A DNA stretch of 64,000 bases, taken from positions 120,615-184,614 of the forward strand of contig NZ_PDWO01000007.1 in the NCBI RefSeq assembly GCF_010211765.1. The letters run 5' to 3'. The notes under the pieces were generated by a model. The model saw nothing but the letters and a program-made list of their open reading frames with translations, was not told the DNA's origin and searched no databases. Every line of letters starts with the position of its first letter. The first letter of the stretch is position 1. Source of the stretch: Pseudoxanthomonas kaohsiungensis (lineage in GTDB: Bacteria > Pseudomonadota > Gammaproteobacteria > Xanthomonadales > Xanthomonadaceae). Shown one piece after another: positions 1 through 6,657 of this stretch. Made by a program: the position numbers and the translations under genes.

Positions 1-1
1 C

Positions 2-655
2 AAGATCGTACTCGTCGGCGGCGAAAAGGGTGGCACCGGCAAGACCACGATCGCGGCCAACATCGCCGTGTGCCTGGCCAAGCAAGGCAAGGACGTCCTG
101 CTGGTGGACACGGACCCGCAGGGCACGGCCACGATGTGGGCGTACTACAGGGATGAAGCCCAGATCGAGCCCCGGGTGACGTCGATCCAGAAGCAAGGCA
201 AGAGTGTGGCCAAGGATCTGACCGACCTAGCCACCCGCTACGAATACCTGGTGGTCGACGCCGGCGGCCGCGACTCGGTCGAGCTCCGGTCGGCGATGGT
301 CGTGGCGAACGTGATGATCGTGCCGATCCAGGCCTCCTCGTTCGACGTGTGGACGTTGAGGCAGATCGACAATCTGGTCGAGCAGGTGCAGGCCGTCCGT
401 GCCACGTTCCACGCTCCATTGGACGTGAGGATCCTGATCAACCGCGGCTCCACCAACGTCCACAGCAAGGACAGCGAGATGGCATCGGAGGTCGTCAAGG
501 ACTTCCAGAACTTCACGCTGATGCAGACCGAGCTGCACGACCGGCGCTCGTACCGCACGACCGCCACGGCCGGCAAAAGCGTCATCGAGGGTGATGACGG
601 AAAGGCCATGGATGAGTTCAACAAGTTGTTCTCGGAGATCTACGACAATGGCTAA
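2..655 (+). CDS. parA: ParA-family partition ATPase (5' end outside window)
   Basis: The reading frame is open from base 2, so the start codon lies just left of the window; an internal GTG at 68 falls after the nucleotide-binding loop and cannot be the true start. The deviant Walker A motif EKGGTGKTT is at the visible N-terminus, followed by the ParA signature LLVDTDPQGTA and a switch-like segment VVDAGGRD. These mark a P-loop ATPase of the ParA/Soj/ParF type, which moves plasmid copies along the nucleoid. About 217 residues are visible, matching the short ParF-type subgroup that lacks an N-terminal DNA-binding domain. The stop overlaps the start of the next small gene, the usual layout for a ParA and its centromere-binding partner. 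Confidence 0.9.
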   Translation, partial: KIVLVGGEKGGTGKTTIAANIAVCLAKQGKDVLLVDTDPQGTATMWAYYRDEAQIEPRVTSIQKQGKSVAKDLTDLATRYEYLVVDAGGRDSVELRSAMVVANVMIVPIQASSFDVWTLRQIDNLVEQVQAVRATFHAPLDVRILINRGSTNVHSKDSEMASEVVKDFQNFTLMQTELHDRRSYRTTATAGKSVIEGDDGKAMDEFNKLFSEIYDNG

Positions 656-1037
656 GCCCTCCCCCGCTGTGCGTATGCCGCCCCAGATGGGCGGCGCCCC
701 CCAGATGACCGCTGAGGCTGCCGTTGCCGCCGCGAATTTCGCCGCGGGGGCTGATCGCCGCGCCGACGGGTCGGCAGGCTCCTCCACTCCCTCTGCCCGT
801 GCCGCGGCTGCTCCTGCAGATCAGCTTCCGTGGGAAGGCCTGGATGACAAGCGCCGCAGCCCGGCACACCAGATGCGGATGACCGAGAAGGAGCTGGCGA
901 CCCTGAACTGGCTCGTGCTGAACAAGCCGGGCACCAAGTCCCGTCACCTCTACATGTTGGAGCTCATCCAGAAAGGCATGGCTGCCGACGTCAAGCTCCT
1001 TACTGGCGAGGACGTGGTGTTCACCGGCAGGGATTGA
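648..1037 (+). CDS. Small partner of ParA, candidate centromere-binding protein
   Basis: A 129-residue protein whose ATG at 648 overlaps the parA stop by 8 bases, so the two are translationally coupled. I start it at 648 rather than at the in-frame ATG at 591, because the extension would lie wholly inside parA. The first 60 residues are Ala/Pro-rich and probably disordered. The C-terminal half has a compact helical stretch (RMTEKELATLNWLV, then SRHLYMLELIQKG) that could be a ribbon-helix-helix-like domain. Position, size and coupling fit a ParG/ParB-type DNA-binding partner, but I see no family signature. The palindrome arrays immediately downstream are its most obvious candidate binding sites. 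A clear intrinsic terminator follows at 1062. Confidence 0.6.
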   Translation: MAKPSPAVRMPPQMGGAPQMTAEAAVAAANFAAGADRRADGSAGSSTPSARAAAAPADQLPWEGLDDKRRSPAHQMRMTEKELATLNWLVLNKPGTKSRHLYMLELIQKGMAADVKLLTGEDVVFTGRD

Positions 1038-1061
1038 GCGGGTTGCATGCGGGTCCGAAAC

Positions 1062-1090
1062 AAGGGCGCCTCCGGGCGCCCTTTCTCGTT
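1062..1090 (+). terminator. Intrinsic terminator of the parA operon
   Basis: AAGGGCGCC (1062-1070), a TCCG loop and GGCGCCCTT (1075-1083) form a perfect 9-bp GC-rich stem followed by TCTCGTTT. It lies 25 bases after the stop of the small partner gene. Confidence 0.8.
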
Positions 1091-1105
1091 TGCGACGCAG
1101 AGGTG

Positions 1106-1530
1106 ATGTCAAATCACATCATGTGATTTGACATTACGGGCGTGGTGGCCTCCCCACTCGCCTGGTTCGGCGTCGACCCCTGCCCTCGGATTGGGCGGCG
1201 CCATATAATGTGATTTGAAATCATGTGATTTCAAATCAGAATGCTCCGCCCCCGGAATTGGGGCCTCAGCGGCCACCGTCCCCTCCCGTTGCGACATGAT
1301 GTGATTTGAAATCACTTTACTCCGCCCCAGAAATTGGGGGCGCCTCGCCCGGGGTTCGCACGGTGTGATGTGGGGATCCTGCGCCCCTGGAGTTAGTGAT
1401 GTGATTTCAAACGATGTGATTTCACATCAGTGCCTAGCGCCCCCTTGATTGGGGTGCTGTCTGCATGCGGGGGTGATTTGAAATCACATCAAATCACCTC
1501 TCGGCGCGCGAGCGCCCCTGAATTTGGGGC
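1106..1530. repeat. Alternating palindrome array, five A and four B sites
   Basis: Five family-A sites built from GTGATTT/AAATCAC arms lie at 1106-1134 (a 29-bp palindrome broken only at its central base), 1211-1238 (two 13-bp palindromes flanking a TG), 1298-1315, 1397-1429 and 1472-1498. Between and after them are family-B sites, GCCCC(C) and GGGG(G)C arms around an AT-rich centre: 1248-1264, 1324-1341, 1439-1454 and 1514-1530. A and B alternate with gaps of about 6 to 16 bases. No T-tract follows the B hairpins. The position next to the parA pair suggests a centromere or operator array; this is inference. No credible gene occupies 1038-1712. Confidence 0.8.
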
Positions 1531-1650
1531 AGCCTGAGAGGCCAAGCCGCCTGGAGGGTAGATCGGCTCGGCACCGCGTCCCCTGAAGGCGGTCGAAGAT
1601 CCATGTTCGGTCCGAGATTCGGGGTGATGCCACGCCGTATGCAAAGGGGT

Positions 1651-1709
1651 GCCCCAATTTGTGGGGCATTCCCTTACACATCAAATCACATCAAATCACG
1701 TGATTTCAC
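1651..1709. repeat. B-A palindrome module upstream of the 133-aa gene
   Basis: A family-B site (GCCCC-AATTTGT-GGGGC, 1651-1667) is followed 10 bases later by overlapping family-A arms (1677-1709) ending in AAATCACGTGATTT. It sits just upstream of the next gene and could act as its operator. Confidence 0.75.
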
Positions 1710-1712
1710 TTT

Positions 1713-2114
1713 TTGGTGAAGCACGTCCGCGGTACAATCGCACCCTCCACTCCCACAGTGCACCTGGCCGTATCAATGCTCAGCGAGACGATCCCGTTCA
1801 GGGGGTTCATCACTTTGGCCTTTGCCGACCAGGTTGGCCGGACAGAGCTGGCGTTGGGCGTTGCTGGCTTTCTGGACCTGACCCTGATGGATCAGCAGTT
1901 CGAGGAGCTCAGCGCGGTGATCGGCGCGAGTGCCTTCACCGCCAGGAAGGTAGTTGGCGGGCAGGTGATCGCACACAAGCCCGTTTCTGTCGAGCTCGTC
2001 GAAGGCCTGCTGCAGGCGCCCGTTGCAGAGCTGATCCAGCGGGCCCGCAAGAGCCAGGAGCAGGAAGAGCTCGAACTGGAGAGGGCGATCGGCATGGGGT
2101 GCCCGGCTTTCTGA
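1713..2114 (+). CDS. Hypothetical plasmid protein, 133 aa
   Basis: I do not recognise this protein. It is at most 133 residues; an internal ATG at 1776 would give 112 residues, and either start is possible. The other frame that is open here (1649-2119) reads as Arg/Gly-rich shadow sequence. The predicted protein is helical, with an acidic, Gln-rich C-terminal stretch (KSQEQEELELERA) that may form a short coiled coil. It lies between two palindrome modules, and its stop codon overlaps the next family-A site, so it may be controlled by whatever binds those sites. Confidence 0.5.
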   Translation: MVKHVRGTIAPSTPTVHLAVSMLSETIPFRGFITLAFADQVGRTELALGVAGFLDLTLMDQQFEELSAVIGASAFTARKVVGGQVIAHKPVSVELVEGLLQAPVAELIQRARKSQEQEELELERAIGMGCPAF

Positions 2115-2140
2115 TGTGAAATCACATGATGTGATTTCAA
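2112..2140. repeat. Family-A palindrome between convergent genes
   Basis: TGATGTGAAATCACATGATG and onward through GTGATTTCA carries three AAATCAC/GTGATTT arms. It begins inside the stop codon of the upstream gene and ends 3 bases before the stop of the ParB-like gene on the other strand. Confidence 0.75.
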
Positions 2141-2142
2141 TG

Positions 2143-2952
2143 CTATTCGCTGGGTACAAGGTGTCCCGTAAGGGCGTATAGCTGGTCGTAGTCCGGTGCG
2201 GGCACGCTCAACCACATCGCGGCGGAGGCGGGCAGGCATTGGACCTCCGGACCCTGGGCAAGCCGCTCCATCAAGCCCTTGGCCTCTTCGGCGCTGTAGC
2301 ACGCGAGTCGCAGGTGGCCTCCGGTCAGCTCCGCTCGTGTCCCCAGCGCCTCGCCCAGCCGATCGAGGAACCGGCTCGTGTCCGGAGCTGCCTGCCGCGT
2401 GAGCCCAGACTTCGCGTCCGCCAGTGCAGCCTCCAGGCTCCGCACCGACCATCGGTGCCCGAGCGCCTGGCGCGTCCAGTGCTCCTGTTGTTCCCGGGGG
2501 AGCGCCGCCAAGATTCGCCCATGTCCCGGCGTGAGGTGGCCACGCCGGATGCATTGACGGATCAGGTCGCACGAATCGCTGAGACGGGTCAAGCGGCTGA
2601 CGTTTGCCGGGGTGGTGCACAGCAATCCGGCGACCACGAGGTTAGGCAGGCCAGCGGCGCGGAGCAGGGCACAGACCTCCGCGGCGGTCACCCAGTCCAC
2701 CGTAGGGCCCGTGTCCGCCCCTTGGAGCGCCTTGGCGTCCGTGTCGGAGCATTCCACCACCCAAGCCTCCAGAAGCGCCGCAGAGCCCGCCTGCAGGGCT
2801 CCGCGGCCCCACAGCAGCTCCCAGGTGGCCGAACCACAGCGGCGGGCGACGACACGCCGCTGTGCGGGCACGAAGCCGCCTTCGGCCGCGTCAGGGTCGG
2901 GGAGCCAGATCGAGGAAGCGGGGATGGAGAGGGGGGTTGGGATCTTTGCCAC
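2143..2952 (-). CDS. ParB-like DNA-binding protein, orphan
   Basis: A 269-residue protein with the central helix-turn-helix region of ParB/KorB/RepB-type proteins. Around residues 87-180 are a segment introducing the recognition helices (TTPANVSRLTRLSD), then LTPGHGRILAALP and WSVRSLEAAL, which correspond to the ParB motifs LxxGHARAL and WSVRELE. The N-terminal part, where the CTP-binding motif GERR(W/R) should be, is diverged (VVARRCGSATWELLWGRGAL), so CTPase activity is uncertain. There is no parA beside it on this strand. Two CACGTG-centred palindromes lie just upstream of its ATG and resemble parS sites. It may be a segregation protein or a KorB-like regulator. Confidence 0.75.
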   Translation of the reverse strand: MAKIPTPLSIPASSIWLPDPDAAEGGFVPAQRRVVARRCGSATWELLWGRGALQAGSAALLEAWVVECSDTDAKALQGADTGPTVDWVTAAEVCALLRAAGLPNLVVAGLLCTTPANVSRLTRLSDSCDLIRQCIRRGHLTPGHGRILAALPREQQEHWTRQALGHRWSVRSLEAALADAKSGLTRQAAPDTSRFLDRLGEALGTRAELTGGHLRLACYSAEEAKGLMERLAQGPEVQCLPASAAMWLSVPAPDYDQLYALTGHLVPSE

Positions 2953-2962
2953 TGGCTCTATT

Positions 2963-2980
2963 CCTTGCCACGTGGCAAGG
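2963..2980. promoter_or_regulatory. parS-like palindrome 1
   Basis: CCTTGCCACGTGGCAAGG is an 18-bp perfect palindrome centred on CACGTG, 11 bases upstream of the ParB-like start codon. Classical chromosomal parS also centres on CACGTG with inverted flanks. It is therefore a candidate binding site or autoregulatory operator for the adjacent ParB-like protein. Confidence 0.65.
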
Positions 2981-3015
2981 ATGCTAAGCGAAATGGCGCT
3001 TCAGAGTCCAGTATC

Positions 3016-3031
3016 CTTGCCACGTGGCAAG
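3016..3031. promoter_or_regulatory. parS-like palindrome 2
   Basis: CTTGCCACGTGGCAAG, a 16-bp perfect palindrome, is a second copy of the same site. Its centre lies about 52 bases from that of the first copy, close to five helical turns, so both would face the same side of the DNA. Confidence 0.65.
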
Positions 3032-3208
3032 AAATCGGGCGCAGTGTGGCGTTTCGCAGGACGAATGCAGTGCGATTGATCGTCCTCGCGCTCCGACTTG
3101 CCGAGGGTGCCAGGAGCCCGCAGTGGCCTCGAATGCACTCACAATGCGAAGTGCATTCCCGGCTTACGCCTGCCCAACGAGCCGCCGGGCGGCCATACAC
3201 TGCACTTA

Positions 3209-3260
3209 GCCCCCAATTTTGGGGGCGGCATTGAGTGAATTGAAATCACATCAAATCACT
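3209..3260. repeat. B-A palindrome module
   Basis: B site GCCCCCAATTTTGGGGGC at 3209-3226, then family-A arms at 3234-3260 (AGTGAATTGAAATCAC followed by ATCAAATCACT). Confidence 0.75.
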
Positions 3261-3457
3261 ATCGAGTCCTGCGCATTCGCGCCCTGGTGATCCGGCGCAG
3301 CCGCGGCTCTGCAGCGCGAACCGCGGGGCCCCCCGGTGGGGCTCTAGGCGAGGGCACGCGGATGCGCTTCGTTCCGACTCGCTCGATGACGTGCGATCGC
3401 TGTGGCCGTCGTTCGCAGCATCCAAAGCACTGCGCCGTTCGGCGGGCGTCGCACTTA

Positions 3458-3516
3458 GCCCCCAATTTTGGGGGCGCAGGTTAGGGCGTGGTAAGTGAAA
3501 TCACGTGATTTCACTT
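3458..3516. repeat. B-A palindrome module with perfect 24-bp A palindrome
   Basis: A B site identical to the previous one lies at 3458-3475. A family-A palindrome at 3493-3516 is perfect over 24 bases and is centred on AAATCACGTGATTT. The TCACGTGA core equals the core of classical parS, with different outer arms. Confidence 0.8.
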
Positions 3517-3694
3517 TTGGGGCGCCGGCGCTTGCGGCCACTCTTGGGCGACCAGGCTTTCGCGCCTCAGCGGCAGCCTTGGGGCATCGCCGGCCGGGTG
3601 CTTGCTTCGCACCCGGCCGTGACTCAGTGGTGCGGCTGCGACTTCTCGGTCAGCTCGGGCGAGCGTGAGCTGTGCTGGGACACACGCACTGCGA

Positions 3695-3743
3695 CCCCAA
3701 AATTGGGGGCGCACATGCAGTGCAATCAAATCACGTGATTTGA
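3695..3743. repeat. B-A palindrome module at the 3' end of the recombinase gene
   Basis: B site CCCCAAAATTGGGG at 3695-3708 (a perfect 14-bp palindrome) and A site TCAAATCACGTGATTTGA at 3726-3743 (a perfect 18-bp palindrome). The A site ends 2 bases before the recombinase stop codon. Confidence 0.8.
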
Positions 3744-3745
3744 AA

Positions 3746-4738
3746 TCATTTTGGACGACTGAAGGGCTTGGGCTTGGCCTTCAGGCGAACCGTGGCGACC
3801 TCTTCCGGGAGGGGCTGGACCAGGACGCGGCCGCGACCGACCCGGGCAGGGGCGTAGTTCCGGATGGCCGTCTCGTCAGAAGCCTGGCCCAGAAGGGCGG
3901 CCACCGTCGCCGTTCCGTCGCCCGCGCTCTTGGCGTCGGCGGCGAACTGGTGGCGGAAGCTGTAGAGCGCCGGGTAGGACCGGCGCTTGCCAAGGACGCG
4001 CTGGGCGATCCGGCGTAGCGTCTTGCGCAGCGTCTCGGTGAGCCGGGCAAAGCTCTCGGCATCCCGGTGCCCGTCGACCAGCTCCAGCATTTGCTCTATC
4101 GATTCCAGTTGCTCGGGGCTCAGCGCCCCGAGCTTCAGGGTCCGGGTCTTCCCGTTGCCCCGCCCGTGCGTGTTCTTGGCGTTCTGCACCAGCAGGGCGG
4201 GCTCCCCTCCGGGGAGGGTGATGCGATCGGCGTGCAGCCACTCCCCTGGTCGTACCCCGACCAGGGAGGTGGCCTGGCACCAGGTCAGCAGGGCGCGGGC
4301 CGACGCAGACCGCGGCCCACGCATCTCCAGCTCGTTGGCGGACAGCTTCTGCAGGTGGTCGTAGATAGCCTGCAGGTCCGCGTCCTGGATCTGCTTGGCC
4401 TTGCGGGCGGATGTCCGGTTTGTCCGCCGCAGAGCTCCGGCCTGGCCTTCGCTGTCCAGGATCTGGATGGCGTACTGGATCTCTTGGGCGTCTTGCAGGC
4501 TGGGTGCTTGGCCCGCGGCGTGCTCAAGCTGGGCGCGAACGGCCGACTTGTATGTTTGCCATGTGCGCTTTGCGAGGTCGGGCTTTCGCTTGATCAGGTG
4601 CTCGACCAGGGTAATCGGGGCAACGTGTTCGGGTGCTTGGGCGCCTGTTGCATGGGCCGCTTGGGCGCGCAGCGACGCGAATGTGATGGCGTAGAAGTGT
4701 TCGGTTCTCGCAGATCGGCTTCGTTGGGTGGCGGACAT
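3746..4738 (-). CDS. Tyrosine recombinase (phage-integrase fold)
   Basis: 330 residues. The N-terminal half is a SAM-like core-binding domain (LAKRTWQTYKSAVRAQLEH). The C-terminal half has the catalytic landmarks of tyrosine recombinases: first Arg in TSLVGVRPGEW, the box-II His-x-x-Arg equivalent in LYSFRHQFAAD, and a terminal Tyr in ETAIRNYAPARVGRG. The second conserved His of the usual LGH motif is replaced by Gln (LLGQASDET), which some active members tolerate. It could resolve plasmid multimers or invert or integrate DNA. A 14-bp inverted repeat with a 7-bp spacer lies 23 bases upstream of its ATG and is the natural candidate target. Nothing shufflon-like was found near the distant pilV gene, so an Rci role is unsupported. 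Confidence 0.85.
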   Translation of the reverse strand: MSATQRSRSARTEHFYAITFASLRAQAAHATGAQAPEHVAPITLVEHLIKRKPDLAKRTWQTYKSAVRAQLEHAAGQAPSLQDAQEIQYAIQILDSEGQAGALRRTNRTSARKAKQIQDADLQAIYDHLQKLSANELEMRGPRSASARALLTWCQATSLVGVRPGEWLHADRITLPGGEPALLVQNAKNTHGRGNGKTRTLKLGALSPEQLESIEQMLELVDGHRDAESFARLTETLRKTLRRIAQRVLGKRRSYPALYSFRHQFAADAKSAGDGTATVAALLGQASDETAIRNYAPARVGRGRVLVQPLPEEVATVRLKAKPKPFSRPK

Positions 4739-4760
4739 GCGGGGTGTTTGGCCATCTGTA

Positions 4761-4795
4761 CATTAGTGGGACAGATAATAACTGTCCCACTAATG
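4761..4795. promoter_or_regulatory. 14-bp inverted repeat with 7-bp spacer, candidate recombination core or operator
   Basis: CATTAGTGGGACAG (4761-4774) and its exact reverse complement CTGTCCCACTAATG (4782-4795) flank ATAATAA. The arms-plus-short-AT-spacer geometry resembles loxP (13-8-13) or dif (11-6-11) crossover sites, and the adjacent gene encodes a tyrosine recombinase. There is no T-tract on either side, so it is not a plain terminator. An autoregulatory operator is the main alternative. Confidence 0.6.
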
Positions 4796-4902
4796 CTTTG
4801 GGTGTGTGGATATCGCCTGCGCCTGCGCTCGGATGGCTCGAACACCATAGTTTGGCCACCTGGGGCGGAGTGGTTGGAGAACGGTGCTGTCCGTTGTGTG
4901 CT

Positions 4903-5055
4903 GTGAAATCACCTGAAACGAAATCACATGATGTGATTTGAAATCGTTTGTTGCGCCCCAGAAATTGGGGCCTCAGCGTGATATCCGGGGGTTTGCGTCC
5001 GCTTCCAGGTGGGCCGGGGAGGGTGGTCGGCCTGATGCGCCCCCAAATTTGGGGC
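4903..5055. repeat. A-B-B palindrome cluster
   Basis: Family-A arms GTGAAATCAC (4903-4912) and AAATCACATGATGTGATTT (4921-4939) are followed by family-B sites at 4955-4971 and 5039-5055; the latter contains a perfect CCCCAAATTTGGGG. The B site at 4955 has the same core as the one at 1324. Confidence 0.8.
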
Positions 5056-5361
5056 GTAAGGGCGTTGGTGATAGGGCGGTCGGGCCATTCCCGTCTGCTC
5101 TGCTTACTCATACTTATAGATCGTGAAACGGTGGGGCTGCTGGCGAGGTGGTCAAGCGTGTTCAGGCTCGTGGGCAAGGGGTGGGCATCGGCACGTGTCC
5201 ACGGCTTGTCCATCACCCTGTACACCGGTCGCCGCGAGCGGCGATGTCCACGTCGGGGCGCCGTTGGGATCTGTGGCCGACCTGGCGCAGGGGAGCCCAC
5301 GATCGCGAACAATAGGCAGCAATAGACCAGCCGTCACTTTCGTTATAGGATAGGGACAACT

Positions 5362-5377
5362 GCGATACACGTATCGC
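5362..5377. promoter_or_regulatory. Palindrome upstream of the dot/pil operon
   Basis: GCGATAC and GTATCGC are perfect 7-bp arms separated by AC, ending 31 bases before the dotD ATG. It is unlike families A and B, and it lies where an operator over the operon promoter would be expected. Confidence 0.45.
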
Positions 5378-5408
5378 GCATTGCCACCCGACCGTAACGA
5401 GACGGCTG

Positions 5409-5879
5409 ATGAAACGAGTAGCGACGTGCATGGTGGCGGCCCTCCTGGCCGGCTGTGCGACCAAAGCCCCGGTCACAGCGCCGCATGACCCCACCGTCGA
5501 GGCAATCGAGAAGTCTGCCTCCGAAATTTCGACCGCGCTGACGCGCCTGGCGGAGGTCGAGCAGTACGACCGAATGCGGCAGATGCCTGACCAGCCGAAG
5601 GCTTACACGCAGGTCCCGGACATGGTGCAGATGATCTCCATCCCGTGGGATGGTCCGATCGAAGCAGCGGTCCGCAAGCTGTCGAAGGAGGCCGGGTACA
5701 CGACCCGCGTGCTGGGCCGTACCCCGGTCATCCCGGTGCTGGTGCGTCTGGACAACCAGCCGGCTTCGATCTCTGACCACCTGCGCAACTTGGGCTACCA
5801 AGCCGGCAGCCGGGCAGACATCACGATCTTCCCGGGCAACAAGGTCGTCGAACTGAGCTACCGCGATGCTGGCCTTTGA
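5409..5879 (+). CDS. dotD: DotD/TraH-like outer-membrane lipoprotein
   Basis: A 156-residue lipoprotein: signal peptide MKRVATCMVAALLAGCATK with lipobox LAGC at residues 13-16. The mature part matches the DotD/TraH pattern of type IVB secretion systems, with a C-terminal secretin-N-like fold (IPWDGPIEAAVRKLSKEAGY, then VIPVLVRLDNQPASISDHLRNLGYQAG). In Legionella, DotD with DotC helps place the DotH ring protein in the outer membrane. It is the first gene of the long rightward array, and the next gene overlaps it by 14 bases, as in dotDCB clusters. Confidence 0.85.
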   Translation: MKRVATCMVAALLAGCATKAPVTAPHDPTVEAIEKSASEISTALTRLAEVEQYDRMRQMPDQPKAYTQVPDMVQMISIPWDGPIEAAVRKLSKEAGYTTRVLGRTPVIPVLVRLDNQPASISDHLRNLGYQAGSRADITIFPGNKVVELSYRDAGL

Positions 5880-6657
5880 CGCGCCCCCGACCCTGGACGA
5901 CGTCCTGGCCGGCCGGGACACGGTTGCGATCGAGCAGCGTCTGGACAAAGACGTCAGCGAGCTTCGCCTGTCCGCCCTGAAGGCCGTCGCTCTTCAGGTG
6001 GGAACCCAGGCCGGGTTCCAGCGTCGCTCCTACGAGATCGAGCAGAGCATCAAGGAGCAGGCTCCGCGTCTGGACCAGGTCTACAACTTCCAGGGCCTGA
6101 TCCTGGACAACAACGTGGTGCCCCCGGTGCTGGTCGAAGCGCGTGATGTGGTCCGCGCTCCCGACGACAGCACTCTGCGCTTGGCCGACACGACGTTCGA
6201 GATCGTGATACAGGCCAAGTTCGCAACGGCCACGCCGAGCTGGCGCGACTACCTGGTGCGCGGCAATGCGCTGACGCCGACGACCTACAAGCCGGATCCG
6301 GTGATGACGCCGCGCAACGACGCAGAGCGCAAGTTCTGGCAGGCGCAGGTCGCCGCAGGCTGGGAGGCGGGCGAGAAGCAGGCGGAACTGGTATTCCAAT
6401 CCGAGCTGGCCCGGCTCAACCGGGACTTCAAGGGCATGGTCCTCTACCGCTCACTGCTGTACCGGAACATGGTCAGCAAGCCGTTCGTGTCGGAGGCCCG
6501 CATGGGCGTGACCGGCGACGGCAACAAGATCGCCATCAACGATCGCGTCCTACGGATCGTCGCCAAGCCCCAACTGGAGACCCGGTCGGACCGGTGGAAT
6601 GCCCCGATCCTCCCGGCTCGGCCGACGGCGGCGGGGGAGGGTGGCGCACATGACTGA
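5866..6657 (+). CDS. dotC: DotC/TraI-like type IVB secretion protein, no visible lipobox
   Basis: A 263-residue homologue of DotC (IncI TraI), recognised by the order DotD-DotC-DotB and by conserved segments such as LRLSALKAVALQVGTQAGFQ near the N-terminus and RNDAERKFWQAQVAAGW plus LDRDFKGM-like text in the second half. In Legionella DotC is an outer-membrane lipoprotein partner of DotD and DotH. Here the only possible start (an in-frame TGA lies four codons upstream) gives an N-terminus MLAFDAPPTLDD with neither signal peptide nor lipobox, which is odd. A sequencing frameshift or a true loss of lipidation could explain it. The end overlaps the dotB start by 8 bases. Confidence 0.8.
   Translation: MLAFDAPPTLDDVLAGRDTVAIEQRLDKDVSELRLSALKAVALQVGTQAGFQRRSYEIEQSIKEQAPRLDQVYNFQGLILDNNVVPPVLVEARDVVRAPDDSTLRLADTTFEIVIQAKFATATPSWRDYLVRGNALTPTTYKPDPVMTPRNDAERKFWQAQVAAGWEAGEKQAELVFQSELARLNRDFKGMVLYRSLLYRNMVSKPFVSEARMGVTGDGNKIAINDRVLRIVAKPQLETRSDRWNAPILPARPTAAGEGGAHD

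Larger units (their letters stand above)
2953..3745. other. Gene-free maintenance region
   Basis: No convincing gene is present; the short open frames are Arg/Ser-rich shadows without usable ribosome sites. The stretch holds the two parS-like palindromes and three B-A palindrome modules (3209-3260, 3458-3516, 3695-3743). A 25-26 base segment ending in the B palindrome is repeated identically at 3202-3227 and 3451-3476. Confidence 0.6.
4739..5408. other. Gene-free region between recombinase and dotD
   Basis: No credible gene. It contains the 14-bp inverted repeat, an A-B-B palindrome cluster (4903-5055), about 300 bases with no structure I recognise, and a short palindrome just before dotD. 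Confidence 0.55.

Noticed and set aside
1106..1530. CRISPR array
   Set aside because: The repeats are themselves palindromic, vary in length and sequence, and have no constant-length spacers; no cas genes are near.
1649..2119. 156-aa open frame on the plus strand
   Set aside because: Arg/Gly-rich shadow of the 133-aa gene in another frame, with palindrome sequence as its N-terminus.
2239..3234. 331-aa plus-strand open frame
   Set aside because: Antisense to the ParB-like gene, which has a clear family pattern; this frame has none and crosses the parS-like palindromes.
3259..3738. Several short frames on both strands
   Set aside because: No ribosome sites, low-complexity Arg-rich content, and they overlap palindrome modules.
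3746..4738. Tyrosine recombinase as a shufflon Rci
   Set aside because: No shufflon in view and the gene is 14 kb from pilV; resolvase or integrase roles fit the neighbouring inverted repeat better.
1248..5055. Family-B palindromes as intrinsic terminators
   Set aside because: The stems are GC-rich but no T-tract follows on either strand, and many do not lie behind a gene.
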